Shown here in pieces: positions 23,483 through 35,410 of a stretch of DNA of 64,000 nt (within the stretch, counting starts at the first letter, position 1; every line of letters begins with the position of its first letter). A model generated the notes under the pieces. That model saw only the letters and a program-made list of their open reading frames with translations, searched no databases and was not told the DNA's origin. The translations under genes were made by a program, and so were the position numbers. The stretch comes from Odobenus rosmarus divergens. Its lineage: Eukaryota; Chordata; Mammalia; Carnivora; Odobenidae. The DNA lies in assembly GCF_000321225.1 (NCBI RefSeq), contig NW_004450465.1:2433294-2497293 (forward strand), in the 5' to 3' direction.

Positions 23483-24927
23483 TCAAGAGTTAGAAGAAAA
23501 ATAGACTGATTATCTAGATCAACCAGCTATCCCACTGTTACTTCTCCCTGGCAGTCTGAATAATTTCTCACTCTGACAATACTTGTGAGATATGTACCTA
23601 ACTTTGATGCCTACCCTACAAATAGAGTTATTCTGAAAGCTGCTCTCTCTTTCATAAGCTGAGTTATTTTTATCCCAGAAAATTCATAGAATTATAGAAT
23701 AAGAATGGCTCATAAAAGTTCAACTTTCACCCCAGGAAGAATGTGTTCCAACTCTTTGATTAGAGACAATCTATGAAAAAAAAAATCTTTATAATAAGAG
23801 GCACACCAGTCCATGATTTAGAAGGCTATAATTAGAAATTCTCATGGATAGAAAAAATTTATTATCAGATATATTGCAATTAATTACAAGCTAATTCTTT
23901 AACATGGAATACAATATTCTCTTCCAATAACTCAGATAATTCAAATTAACATATTTAATTTTAAGTACTTCTAAAAAAAGGCCCAAACCTGGCCTTAAAT
24001 TCACAATTTTATGAATCTAGTATATACAAAAGTCCACACAAGGTTCTTTGGGAATTTGAAGATAAAATTCATGTCCATAAAATAGTACAGGATGTTATTA
24101 GAAAATATTTAAACTAATGAATGGTTTAAGAAGATTAGGACAAAAGGATCCATGGAAGATCATCCATTTAACTTGGAACTTGAAAAGATAGGATTTTAAT
24201 AAGCAGAAATGAAAGTATGTGTAAGACATTTAGAGAGGTAAAACAGAATAGGCCTGATTTTGACAAGTGACTACATGAGAGATGAGAGACAACTTAATGA
24301 TGATTCAGGACTGGAATGGCATTAAATTAAATTGAATGGCAAAAAGAACACTGAGAACAATCTTGAAAATGAATTTGAAATACCAGCTAGCCATGAGGAA
24401 ATTTTGTTTGGAAACAATAATTACAACTTGGGACACAGGACTGGAGCCAAAGACATTGATCTGGCAATCCTGTTCATAAAAGTAATCAATGCTGTTACCA
24501 AAACTGAGTAAAACAGCCAAGGAGAAAAGTATAATGGGAGATTAAAAAGTCTAATGACAGAAATCTTGAGGAATGAGAGAGCAGACAGAAGAGCTAATGA
24601 AAAAAACAACAACAATGAAATAAAATAAGTATGAGGAAAACCAGTGGACTTGATATGAAGTAAGTTTTTTCGGGAAGGTGGATGATGGGGAAAGTAGATC
24701 AATAATTTCAAACGTTTAAGAGAGTATAAGAAGACTGTGGTTTGAAAGACGATTGGATTTATCAGTGAGAACAATGCTGTGTGTATCTGAAAACACTATC
24801 AAAAGTTTATAGGGATAACTACAGGTTTGTTTCTTTCCCACAATAAATGAAAAATAATAAAGAACAGTTTTTGATATCTGCAACTAAGAACTTTGAGCTC
24901 TTTACTCAACTTGAAATAGGAAATACT

Positions 24928-25065
24928 AGGGTGCCTGCATGGCGCCTGCATGTTAAGGGTCCAAATCTTGATTTTAGCCCACGTTATGATCTCAAGGTTG
25001 TGAGATTGAGCCCTGCGTTTGGAGCCTGCTAAGATTCTCTCTCACCCACCCCAATTAAAAAAAAA

Positions 25066-25067
<2 letters not shown>
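24928..25067 (+). mobile_element. Degenerate SINEC
   Basis: A plus-strand remnant with scrambled head (GGTGCCTGCATGGCGCCTGC), ATGATCTCAAGGTTGTGAGAT and a short CT-rich end, then an A tract that passes directly into a TG repeat. It is older than most other copies here. Confidence 0.8.

Positions 25068-25113
<46 letters not shown>
25068..25113. repeat. (TG)n(TA)n microsatellite beside exon 8 donor
   Basis: About 16 TG units (25068-25100) followed by about six TA units (25101-25113). On the NIPBL transcript this is a UA then CA repeat starting some 32 bases downstream of the exon 8 donor. It probably grew from the A tail of the adjoining SINE. Confidence 0.95.
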
Positions 25114-25147
25114 GAAATTCTGAAGGAAATTTTAGTTACTATAATAC

Positions 25148-25244
25148 CTTTAGGAGTTCCATCACTTCCAGCAGGGGAGCATACTGGTTGTGGAGACCTC
25201 AAGGGAAAAGATGCAGCATTCCTCATTGTTGAAGAATCTCCATC
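25148..25244 (-). CDS. NIPBL: NIPBL exon 8 (residues 258-289)
   Basis: A 97-bp exon reading DGDSSTMRNAASF... to TPK plus one base of a glycine codon. The acceptor TTCTTAG ends at 25245. The donor is G|GTATTA at 25147, not a perfect consensus (GTATTA rather than GTAAGT), with a CA/UA repeat close behind it. It belongs to the Ser/Pro-rich disordered N-terminal region. Confidence 0.96.
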
Positions 25245-25580
25245 CTAAGAATAGAGTATAAAATTTATACCTTAAATGATAGGAGAAGCTTTAGAGAAAT
25301 CTTAAACAGACCAATAAAAGACATAAACTACTGACAAGTAAAGTGCTGGTATTCAAAAGCATAATTCTTCTGCACTTTCCTGTTTTCTTCATGGTAAATC
25401 TTAGAAGATTTGAAATTGTATCCAAAAGAATCAACAGCCTATGCGTGGCAATGAATAAGAAAACTGGTATTACTACTATGCTCCATTTTTACTATTTTCT
25501 ACAAAAGGAGCTGTGAACACCCTACCGGGCTATAAACGCCTAGAGGGCAGAGTTCACGGTCATCTTTGTTATCCTTTTAT

Positions 25581-25652
25581 ACATATAACTTATCTGGTAA
25601 TACCACCAAACCAGTAACATATAACTTATCTGATGATACCACAAAACCAATT
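25581..25652. repeat. Tandem duplication, 36-bp unit
   Basis: ACATATAACTTATCTGGTAA plus the following ACCACCAAACCAGTA is repeated once with six or so changes (25581-25616 and 25617-25652). Confidence 0.85.
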
Positions 25653-25833
25653 CCAGTATGTGGAATATCTTAAAACATCAAAGCAACCTTAAATTTCAGG
25701 GAATAAAGTTATGTGCAAGTCCTAGAGGGAAAAAGAACTATGTACTAATAAAGGTTCATTATTTAAAGGAAGATTTTTGTGTGAACAAGTATTTAAAAAT
25801 GAAACTATATTTCATTAAGAACCAAAACTTCTA

Positions 25834-25995
25834 CAGCAAGGATTGGCAAACTTCTGTAAAGGGACAGATAATAAATATTTTAGGCTTTGTGGGCCACATA
25901 TAATTTCTGTCACATACTGTTCTTTGTTGTTGTTTAAAAATGTAAAAGCCATTTTTAGTTGTAGGTCAAACTACTGGCTAGTTTACCAATCTTAC
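25834..25995 (-). mobile_element. hAT-type MITE fragment
   Basis: Begins near GGATTGGCAAACTTCTGTAA and continues with AATATTTTAGGCTTTG and GGGCCACATA. This is the reverse orientation of the element at 3042-3453. The interior and right part are heavily degraded, so the right boundary is approximate. Confidence 0.7.
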
Positions 25996-26167
25996 TCTAG
26001 ACTAAGCTCTGTGGGTACAGGAACCACATTGTTCATAGCTAGATTCGCAGACATGGTATAACCCTTGATATACAGTAGATACCATTTAAACTGTGGAATC
26101 AAAATAGGTCATGAAACAAATATTAACACTATCTTATTACCTCAATGATAACTAATATATTACATAC

Positions 26168-26328
26168 GTCACTACTTAGCCTGTGCACCATGTGTAGGTA
26201 GTCGTCACTTGAGCCATGTCTAGGATTATCAGCATGATGATTAGCTGAATTGCCAGACAACGGACCAGAAACTTTATTATCATGTATGTTTCTCAAACCA
26301 CCTGCAACAATGGGACTTGATACTGATG
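26168..26328 (-). CDS. NIPBL: NIPBL exon 7 (residues 204-257)
   Basis: A 161-bp exon starting with two bases that finish an alanine codon, then SVSSPIVAGGLRN, a His/Asn-rich stretch, and YLHMVHRLSSD at the end. The acceptor AATTTCAG ends at 26329 and the donor GTATGT begins at 26167. It ends exactly on a codon boundary, so intron 7 is phase 0. Confidence 0.97.
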
Positions 26329-26807
26329 CTGAAATTAATAAGAATAAAAAGAAAAAGCTTTATAAAAATAAACTGTTAAAATAACGATTGTTCACAAAAT
26401 ATTTTAAGCATACATAAATTACAGAAAATAAATAATGAGCACTCATGTACTAATGCTTGATCAAATCTTAACACTGTACCACATCATTCAGACCCATTTT
26501 TGAAAAGAAATAAAACATCAGATAAGGTTGAAGCTCTCCAATATCTGCATATTCCTCTCCTCTGTTCCCTCCCCCTCACTTCATAAAAGTAACCACCATA
26601 CTGAATTCACAGTTTACTCTATGAATTACCTTTATGCCTTTACTATAAATGAATATATTCCTAAATAATACAGAGCACTGTTTCACATATAACTTTATAT
26701 AAATGGTATGCTATATGTATGTACATATATCCTTCTCTAATTTGCTTATTTCAATATGTTGAAATTTATCCATTTTTATATATGTAGTGTTAAATTCACA
26801 TATTTTA

Positions 26808-27006
26808 TTTTTAATTTTTTTAAAGATTTTATTCATTTGTCAGAGAGAGACACAGCAAGAGAGGGAACACAAGCAGGGGGAGTGGAAGAGGGAGAAGCAG
26901 GCTTCCTGCCAAGCAGGGAGGTCGATGTGTGGCTTGATCCCAGGACCCTGGGACCAAGACCTGAGCCGAAGGCAGACGTTTAACGACTGAGCCACCCAGG
27001 CGGCCC
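26808..27006 (-). mobile_element. SINEC (Can-SINE)
   Basis: Full-length minus-strand copy flanked by a perfect 16-bp target-site duplication AAATTCACATATTTTA at 26792-26807 and 27007-27022. Confidence 0.96.
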
Positions 27007-27219
27007 AAATTCACATATTTTAAATAAATATATTCTGCTGCATAATGTACACAATATTCCATTCTTATATTCAATGTTTAGATTGCTTCAGTATTTTTGC
27101 TGTCATAAACAACGCATATTCTTGTACATGTATACATGTACCTGTATTGTATTCTTGTACAGGACTTTTTTACAAATGTGTCTAGGAGTGAAACTGCTGG
27201 ATAGGCCCATTTTTATTTT

Positions 27220-27407
27220 TTAAAATATTTTATTTATTTATTTGACAGAGAGAGAGAGTGAGAGAGCACAAGCAGGGGGAGCAGCAGTGGGAGAGGGAGA
27301 AGCAGGCTCCCTGCTGAGGAGGGAGCCCAACTGGGGGCTCAATCCCAGGACCCTGAGATCATGACCTGAGCTGAAGGCAGACACTTAACTGACTGAGCCA
27401 CCCAGGT
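27220..27407 (-). mobile_element. SINEC (Can-SINE)
   Basis: Minus-strand copy with TTTTATTTATTTATTTGACAG at the left and GAGCCACCCAGG at the right, lacking the last few head bases. The possible short duplication CATTTTTA occurs on each side. Confidence 0.92.
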
Positions 27408-27410
27408 TCA

Positions 27411-27542
27411 TTTTTAAACCTTAATAAATGTTAACAAATAGCTTTCCAAATTACTTATGTCCATTTGTAAACCTTACTATATATTTTTAAACCTTACTAA
27501 ATTTTAACAAATAGCTTTCCAAATTACTTATGTCCATTTGTA
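27411..27542. repeat. Direct duplication, 59 bp copies
   Basis: Copies at 27411-27469 and 27484-27542 share TTTTTAAACCTTA and AACAAATAGCTTTCCAAATT with only a few differences. They are offset by 73 bp, inside the old L1 sequence. Confidence 0.9.
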
Positions 27543-27959
27543 CTCTACTGGTAGTATATGAGAGTTCTTACTGCTCTATATCCTTGTCAACAATGTTTGT
27601 CATCCTGAGAAAGGGAAAGGTCTCTGATTTTCATTTTAATTTTTACATTTTCTTGATTAATAGTGAAGCCAAGCATCTTTTCATGTATACTGGCCATTCA
27701 GATTCCCACCTTAACACAAAAACATAAAAAGACAGTCTTCTACATTTTCTTTTTAAAATTTTAGTTTTGTTTTTTTGTCACACTTAGGTCTTTAATCCAT
27801 CTTATCTTTCTGTGTAGTTGAGATAGGAATTCAATTTTACTTTTTTCCATATGAATAACTAATTGTCTCAGCACATGGTAGAACTTACAGATAAAATTGA
27901 GTATGTTTTATCCCCTTTCCTCTTCTTAAGGGAGGGAGAATTTGAACTACTAAAGGATG

Positions 27960-28600
27960 CATATACATTTCAAATTGTGATATTGTCAAAATGCTCTCTA
28001 AAAAGATTGTACCAATTTATATCCCTATGAAGAATGTAGGAAGTTAAAATTTCCCTGCACATTTGTTGATACTAGATATCACATAACTAAAAAATGTTTA
28101 CTAATGGAGGTAATATAAAATTTTATTTCATTTTAATTTTGATTCACATCTCTAATCAGATCACGTTTTGAAGAGAAAAAAAGGGTAAGAAAGACATATT
28201 TGGGACAACTGGTGAAAACTGAATATAGACTGCATGTTAAATGACAGTACAGAACTGTTCTTAATTTTTTTAGAGGTGAATTATTACATCTAGTATTTAT
28301 ATAACTTCCTTCTTCCTAGCAGATGTATTTAATGGCAAAGAGTTATGATGCCTGTTGATGAAGGGGCTCATTGTGCTCATCTTTCACCTTTTCTACACAG
28401 CCAAAATTTTTGTAACAGGTTGAAAAAAATTTTAAATGTTACCTTCCACATACTCTAAATTTCCATATATATATTTGCCTTATTTCTGGATTCTTTTCTG
28501 TCCCATTTACCTATCCATTTGTGCCTACCACACTACATTTTCTTATTTATGGTAACCTTAATATCCAGGTGGGGCTAATCCCTAAGTAATATTTTTAGTT
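27960..28600 (-). mobile_element. Further L1M fragments
   Basis: Blocks TGTACCAATTTATATCCCTA (27960-28170) and CCATTTACCTATCCATTTGT to TTTATGGTAACCTTAATATC (28460-28600) resemble reverse-complement L1M 3' regions. The 28170-28460 middle is unassigned. Confidence 0.5.
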
Positions 28601-28810
28601 TCTCAAATATCTGAGAATTTCCAAGAAGTAACTCATTACTGAACAGGCAGATGCTCAAACCAATATTTCTCTTTTGATTTTGTGATTTCAACTTCTGAAA
28701 AAGCTGGGTTTATCTTGTTTAGAAAACAATAGTAATCAGAGTAAAAGCTTATGTTCTTTCCTACACATAAGAACGTGTATGTGGATATTTCCCTAAGAAA
28801 CAAATGTGTC

Positions 28811-28980
28811 GGTTTTTTTAAAGATTTTATTTATTTATTTGACAGAGAGAGGGACAGCAAGAGAGGGAACACAAGCAGGGGGAGAGCAGAGAGCCCTATG
28901 TGGCGCTCAATCCCAGGACCCTGGGATCACAACCTGAGCCAAAGGCAGATGCTTAACTGACTGAGCCACCCAGGTGCCCC
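28811..28980 (-). mobile_element. SINEC (Can-SINE)
   Basis: Minus-strand copy with a shortened GA-rich segment, flanked by CAAATGTGTC at 28801-28810 and 28981-28990. Confidence 0.94.
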
Positions 28981-29539
28981 CAAATGTGTCCTTTTAACAT
29001 TTTCCTTTCATTACAGTTAAAATGTTCCTCATACCTTTGTGTGCCAGAGTATACTAATATTTCACAAGTATCAAGAACACACAAAATACATACATACTCA
29101 TATTCCGCACTCAAACTAAATTCTGTAATTTTCGAGGTATCTATTCCAAATGTGTGATCTGCCTCCTAGTTTTCCCTTAAATTAGTGTATAAAATAGTCT
29201 CAACCTAATATTTCATTATCTAGTTCTGGGAGACCAGAAGGTGGCTGTTTTGATCGATGATTAAATTAAAAGTTTATAAGTTAAAAAGTTTATAAAGGAC
29301 ATTTGACTCCATGCAAAACAGAAAAGAAGAATACACACAGGAACTAATAACTGACTGCAAATGTTAAAACTTTGCTGGTAATTATGGGGGACAAAAACAC
29401 AAATTTTTATATTCCCTTTTGTACTTTTTAAAATTTTTCAAAAAAAGTATATACTTTTTTACTTTAAGTACATACTTTATTTACATTACGAATAAAAAAT
29501 TATTTAGAAGCCATGACATACGTCCCAAAGCAATATAAC

Positions 29540-29743
29540 TTTTTTTTTTAAAGATTTTATCCATTCACCTGACAGAGAGAGAGACAGCGAGAGAGGGAAC
29601 ACAAGCAGGGGGAGTGGGAGAGGGAGAAGCAGGCTTCCCGCCGAGCAGAGCGCCTGACGTGGGGCTCCATCCCAGGACCCTGGGATCACGACCGGAGCGG
29701 AAGGCAGATGCCTAACGACTGAGCCACCCAGGCGCCCCCCCCC
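29540..29743 (-). mobile_element. SINEC (Can-SINE)
   Basis: Minus-strand full-length copy ending GCCACCCAGGCGCCCC. The target site AAAGCAATATA is before it and AAAACAATATA after it (29527 and 29744 onward). Confidence 0.94.
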
Positions 29744-30171
29744 AAAACAATATAGCCTTAAAAAGACCTATTATCGACTGATTTCAACTGAGAACTAGTA
29801 ATCTAATGCCAGAAATTTTTGCATCTAAGATGTTCTCTACCAGCACTGTATTTACTCCATAGTAAAATTTTCACACTATATATACTTTACCAATTAAAAC
29901 CTAATTCTTCTTTGGCTTTAGTGCTATGTAAGGAGAAAGCCCAGTAAGAAATAAGAGAATTAAGAAAAATAAGAACATTTCCTAATTTCATAACTATACT
30001 CAGTTGTATAATAACCTAATCCAAAGAATCATATGACAGGGATTCTTTTACCTCCCAAATGATGAATTTCAGGATAGTGTTTTAGTTTGTATTTTAAAAA
30101 TTATAAAAAGAAAAAATAAATTTGCTTGAAATTATAGGCATTCCCTATAAATAAACAACGAACTTTCTTAC

Positions 30172-30323
30172 CTTGCTGCATCTGTGGATGTGTTGTGTAA
30201 CTTGAAGGATGGGAATATGGCATGTATCCTGCAGGGCTTTGTGGGGCATATGGACTAGGCACTGGGCTATTTTGTTGTGGCATAAATCTGTTCCCAGAGC
30301 TTGTCTGTGGTGGCACAAACCGG
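30172..30323 (-). CDS. NIPBL: NIPBL exon 6 (residues 153-203)
   Basis: A 152-bp exon rich in Pro, Ser, Gln and Tyr: RFVPPQTSSGNRF, then SPVPSPYAPQSPAGYMP and TTHPQMQQ. The acceptor GGTTTTAG ends at 30324 and the donor GTAAGA begins at 30171. The first base completes a serine codon begun in exon 5 and the last base starts an alanine codon. Confidence 0.97.
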
Positions 30324-30862
30324 CTAAAACCCAAAATCCAAATAAACAATATCAGGAAATGAAATAAATATGCTATTCCTTGAAATTTCACTGTCATAAA
30401 ATTCTCCAAACTCTGGTTTGTATAAAACAAAATCTATGCAAACAGTAAATTTTGAAAAACAGAGAATATAAAAATTATTCATGATTCATAATTTAAGAGT
30501 TACACTAAACAATTTGTAAAAACAGGTAATTTGTTTATTTTACTTGCATAAAAGTATCCATTTAAGATAAAGTCATGCTCCCTAAATTCTACTCTATAAA
30601 TTTTCTTATTATCTCAAACACATTATTTTAACACATTCTTTTGTCTTTATGAATTAAGGTTACTAAGATGGTAGCTACTTCAATTAGTATATTAGAGCAT
30701 TTCTGCATCTAACATTTTAAGACAAATGTTCATGTGAATTACTATTTAAAGCTAAGCATTTTAATTTTTCAACTACATATAATTCACCATTACCTAAAGG
30801 TATGTATTCAAAAGCATATTCATCACAGAAAATAGTACTTTATAAAATGATGCATATATTAC
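30324..30862 (-). other. NIPBL: NIPBL intron 5
   Basis: A 539-bp AT-rich intron with no recognisable repeat or other feature. Confidence 0.9.
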
Positions 30863-30962
30863 CTGGAGGGGCTATGTGAGATAGTGGTTTGTTGATAATT
30901 GGAAGATGCAGGACTACTGTGCATGGAATTCTGAGAAAGTTTATACTGAGACATCATCATTC
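30863..30962 (-). CDS. NIPBL: NIPBL exon 5 (residues 120-152)
   Basis: A 100-bp exon: two bases finish a glycine codon, then MMMSQYKLSQNSMHSSPASS and a Gln/Thr/Ser-rich end. The acceptor GATATGTAG ends at 30963 and the donor GTAATA begins at 30862. It is part of the Ser/Gln-rich N-terminal tail. Confidence 0.97.
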
Positions 30963-33889
30963 CTACATATCACATAAAAATGGAAAACATGTTATTTTCT
31001 TTTAATGGTAAAATGTCTTTTAAATAATTTAAAGCAATTGCTCTATCACAAACATTCAAAAGTTCTTTCTGTTCAGAGACAGGTAATTAATTAAAAAAAA
31101 TTTTTTTTTACTTGCTTACTTACTGTCCTATCATTTAGCTTTACAGTTGAAAAGAAGCTTTAGAAGTCACTTTATCTAACCTCTGACCAAATACTACACA
31201 ATTCCTCCTACAATAGGTTGTCGTTGGGTAGTTTTTCCATTACATGGAATACTTTATTACAGACATCTCCAGTCTTTAGAAGTTTCATTTCACAACACTA
31301 CTTGTTTCACTGTGATTCAGATCTCAGTTTTAAAAAAAAATACTATTTTATTGAGGGGTCCAAAGTTTTGAGTTGCTGCAATTTCCATCTGAATGTTTTG
31401 AAGTGAAACAGAATGCTCCTATTCCTTCTTCCACAATAATCCTGTGCCACACAGTAAGGATTAAATGAATATTTGATTAGAGAATGAAAACGTGAGGATA
31501 GCTTTCAGATTCTCATGTTTCTTTTTAAGCTAGACACTGTTCCTTCAATTATTACACAAATGACATTTTGTTATATAGGAGATGCAGAAAAATTCAGTTA
31601 TTTAGACATTTTAAAATTAAAGATAAAATCTATGATTGACCCTGAACTGTCTTATGATATGTATAGCTAATCTTTTGGGGAGTTACAAGCAGCACATTAT
31701 ATTCCCAAATTCCATTTCCTGCTACTGATATGAAAAGTGCCTTTCACCAAAAACATTCAAACAGAAGTTACATGTTCATTTACCAGTAATACTGCAGCAG
31801 GGATTCTAGTTCTAAAACAGCAGCTGAATGAGATGAGGGCTCAAAGTCACCTCAGAATCTACCACTAATAATGTGTTTTCTTTCATATGCAGTCTAAATT
31901 AACTTCTGAGCTTTCTCTTCCAACTCAATTCAGTAGTAAATCATATGTTCCATAGCTTAATAATTTAATTACTATAATTACTGTTGATTTTTTTTTTTTG
32001 AGAGGGAGGGCAATCCTCTATGAGATGAGAGTTAAAAAAATGTTTCACCTGAATTAACAGTCTGGGACAAGCTGGAATTACTAGTTTGACAGCAATGGCT
32101 TTATTTTAAAAAGGGGGCAAATGAAATTTCTAATAGTCCTTTCTGATTATCTCAAAGTTCCAAGGAACTATGAATAAAGTGATTTGCATATTATTAAATT
32201 TGCTCCATATGTGTGACTCACATTTACATTTAGCAACCAAGAATCTCCCTTTTAAATTGTAAAGCCAAATATCACCAGGGAAACGCTTAGAAAAAAAATC
32301 ATAACACACAATGAATGAATTCATTTTTTAATGCTAAGTTTATGTTTTCACAAGGTATGATATGGAGAAATCAGTGTTTTTGACTAAAAGATAAGTGCAT
32401 GTAGTATAAAATACAAAATGTGTGACTGAAAGGTAAATACTCCCAAGTTTTTTATTAGAGTGATTTACTACCCAAATTAAATATTTTAAAAAATATGGTA
32501 CAAAATGTAGTATAAATAGCTTTGGATGATGTCCTTTATTCAATTTTATATCTACTCACATTATCTTATACTTAATGCTCCTATCCTGTAAATTTTTCTT
32601 CCAATCAATGATCTCTCCATATTTTCTTTCATTGCAACATTCTTCCAGAGCATTTAATTCTAGATTTACTTCTCACCATTACTATCTGTCTCCTCCTACT
32701 GCAATCTAGCTTGTTGGTATTGTCCTGCAGACCTGCCTTCAATTTGTAGAAAGGGGAGTTTGGGAAGAAGCATTTCCACAGATTCACTTTGGGGAATGGA
32801 CAATATGTAATTGCTTTAAAAACACAACTCACACTCAAATACACAAAATTAACAAATACTATTTAAAAAACAAGACAAAACTAGGAAATGGAGTGAAAGG
32901 CTTCATGGAGGTACTGTCAATAAATCTAGCAATATTCTTTTTTTTTTTTTTTTTTTAAGATTTTATTACTTATTTGAGAGAGAATGAGAGCGAGTGAGCA
33001 TGGGGGGGGAAGGGTCAGAGGGAGAAGCAGACTCTCTGCTGAGCAGGCAGCCCGATGCGGGACTCTATCCAGGGACTCCAGGATCATAACCTGAGCCGAA
33101 GGCAGTCGCTTAACCAACTGAGCCACCCAGGTGCCCAGCAATATTCTTGAATACAATTCATCAGTTAACTAAGCTGGGCCTGAGTTGTCTAAACTACTCC
33201 CTTTTGACTATTTTAATCTTGAGAGCCAAATAAGTACTTGGGCTTGAAAGATTCAGTACAAATGCTCATGGGTACTCGACTACATACAAATTTTATCTAT
33301 ATTGAAATATATTTTTATGCTTTTTATAGTATTTATTAGTTATTATTTATTATAAATAGATTTTTTCCTTAATAATAATACTCATAAACCTACTTTTCTG
33401 TTGCTAAGGCAACAGAAATGTTAAACCAACTTACTATATAACTATGAATGTAATCATCAGTACTAAAACTAATACTCGGCATAATTAGTTATACAAGTAC
33501 TGCATGTTGAAAAGCTCTGCAAATATTTTTATTATATGATTAATGAAAAGACTCCTTTCATACCAATTCCATGATTTTCTAAAATAAAAAAAGACTTCTA
33601 AAGCTCTTTGATTAAGTGAACGAACGCATTCTGAAATATCTAACAAAATATGCTTTAGCTTTGTCTAATTCCCAAGGAATTTAGTTACATATTAAACTGC
33701 AAGAATGCTAACATCCATTTAGTTTCCTTCTTGTTCTTGGCTGGATTCAAGGTATCAACTTATCAACAGAGCATTCAATGATGATATGCTACCGTATTAA
33801 AGGAGACACTTGAATTTAATTACATGCGAAACAAGTTCTGACAAGAGACCCACAAAAAATACAATACGAAATTCAATGAAAAACCTCAC
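30963..33889 (-). other. NIPBL: NIPBL intron 4
   Basis: A 2.9-kb AT-rich intron with a single SINE at 32938-33136. No other element is recognised and the small ORFs have no coding character. Confidence 0.9.
32938..33136 (-). mobile_element. SINEC (Can-SINE)
   Basis: Minus-strand copy with a long T-tract, flanked by AGCAATATTCTT at about 32928-32939 and 33137-33148. Confidence 0.95.
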
Positions 33890-34017
33890 CACTTTGTACA
33901 TATCTGTTCTGCATACTTTTCTCCCTGAAAACATTAGGACTCCTTGCCAGCACGGCCTGCAACAAGACTGGTATGTCACCTTCTGGATCATCACTGCCAA
34001 GGTTATCTTTCAACTCT
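33890..34017 (-). CDS. NIPBL: NIPBL exon 4 (residues 77-119)
   Basis: A 128-bp exon with ELKDNLGSDDPEGDIPVLLQ then AVLARSPNVFREKSMQN. It has predicted helical, non-repetitive character and lies in the N-terminal segment that binds MAU2/SCC4 (established for NIPBL residues in the first hundred or so). The acceptor TTAATTCCAG ends at 34018 and the donor GTGAGG begins at 33889. Confidence 0.97.
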
Positions 34018-35130
34018 CTGGAATTAAAAAAATAAACACAAAAAATTAGAATAGTGATTAAGAATTCCCTATTCTACATTAGTTAGATAGCAATTCACTA
34101 GTGAAATTCAGAAAAGATTGAGGTAGAAAATCAAGAACTTATGGCATTAAAAAAAAAAAAATCACAAAAGATGTCCAACAACTTCATGGATTTTTGAAGA
34201 TGCTATTCCTGGAATAGAATTAGCAAAAATGACAGGGAGGAGTTCTTCTAAGGAAACTTTGTTTCCCTATTTTAAACAGAGGAAAAAAAAAAAGCCCTGA
34301 ACATGATTTTATGGAACTATGAGTTTATTTAAGAATGTTCATATTAGTTTCAAAGTAGAAAACAGAATCAACTCTAAACTTTCCAAAATAATGAAAGGGT
34401 ACGATGTGATAATTATGCACAGAAGCTGATGTTTGGACTTGGAATATATTTTCTCTCTTACATTTGAATATGAGTCTGCCTTTTTGACAATGTCCCCTGA
34501 ATGAAATAATACTGCCACACTGGTTAAGACAAGACCCAGAGATTATGTAACTTTTCCATCTAATGTTCTTTTCTCAAATAAAGTCATCAGGGAGCAAAAA
34601 AAAAAAAAAACCCAAGCAAGTGGTTAAGCTTAGTTGTAATTTTCAATAAACTTAAATGTAAGTAGCAAATTAAATTTACAACTATGGAACTTAAATAATA
34701 AAATTAAATACAGTGTTTTTAATTTTACATTTTAAATGTCTCTGTTCCACTCATTAAACCTAATAACAGATGTATAAAAATGATGTCCAATGATAAATTT
34801 CAGTAAATTTCTGGGGGGAGTCTTAAAGCAGCTTTCCATAAAATAAATCATAAATGTATATGTGCTATTTCCCTTATCTTTTTAAATATTTGGTGATAAT
34901 TGTTAAGTATGTATAGATATAAGAAGTGGTACAATATTTAGACACTGAAGAATTTCTGGAGTGACAAAATATCAGTATTAGACTTCCTTCTGATTTTTAC
35001 TATTTCTCATTTTCTCCATCAGAAAATTCACATTTAGTATATTACTGTAAGAGTCATCATGTCTCCATTATAATGTGCTTTATCCTCATTCCTCTAAATA
35101 ATGAATCTTTAAATTAAAAAGCAAAAATTA

Positions 35131-35328
35131 GGGGCGCCTGGGTGGCTCAGTTGGTTGAGCTCTTGATCTGGCTCAGGTCATGATCTCAGGGTCCTGGGAT
35201 TGGGCCCTGTGTTGGGCTCCCTGCTTAGCGGGCAGTCTGCTTGAAGATTCTTTCTCTCCCTCTGCCTCTCCCTACCCCTCACACACATACTCTCTCTCAA
35301 ATAAATAAATCTTAAAAAAATAAAAAAT
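35131..35328 (+). mobile_element. SINEC (Can-SINE)
   Basis: Plus-strand copy with head GGGGCGCCTGGGTGGCTCAG and a perfect 15-bp target-site duplication AAAAAGCAAAAATTA at 35116-35130 and 35329-35343. Confidence 0.96.
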
Positions 35329-35410
35329 AAAAAGCAAAAATTAAAGAAAGGATACATGAGTACCACTGTGTAAATGAGATGTGAAGGGTAAGAATGGGAG
35401 TTTTAACTTT

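Larger units (their letters stand above)
21440..25147 (-). other. NIPBL: NIPBL intron 8
   Basis: A 3.7-kb intron holding an inverted SINE pair (22271 plus, 22716 minus), a MIR at 23022-23255, an ATCC microsatellite, a degenerate SINEC at 24928 and a TG/TA repeat close to the exon 8 donor. The remaining sequence shows nothing that I can assign. Confidence 0.9.
25245..26167 (-). other. NIPBL: NIPBL intron 7
   Basis: A 0.9-kb intron. It contains a short tandem duplication at 25581-25652 and a degraded hAT-type fragment at 25834-25995. Nothing else is recognisable. Confidence 0.9.
26390..27960 (-). mobile_element. Ancient L1M LINE fragments
   Basis: Resembles the reverse complement of the 3' part of old mammalian L1: GTGTCTAGGAGTGAAACTGC, GCATCTTTTCATGTATACTG and TTTTTCCATATGAATAACTA in the expected order. 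It is split by the SINEs at 26808 and 27222. Subfamily and exact limits cannot be given without alignment. Confidence 0.65.
26329..30171 (-). other. NIPBL: NIPBL intron 6
   Basis: A 3.8-kb intron made largely of minus-strand L1M remnants (26390-28600) broken by two SINEs, plus two further SINEs at 28811 and 29541. The stretch 28990-29540 shows nothing that I can assign. Confidence 0.88.

Noticed and set aside
24421..24774. 117-codon minus-strand ORF in intron 8
   Set aside because: Hydrophobic translation of AT/TC-rich intron, with no homology that I recognise and no splice-compatible junction to NIPBL.
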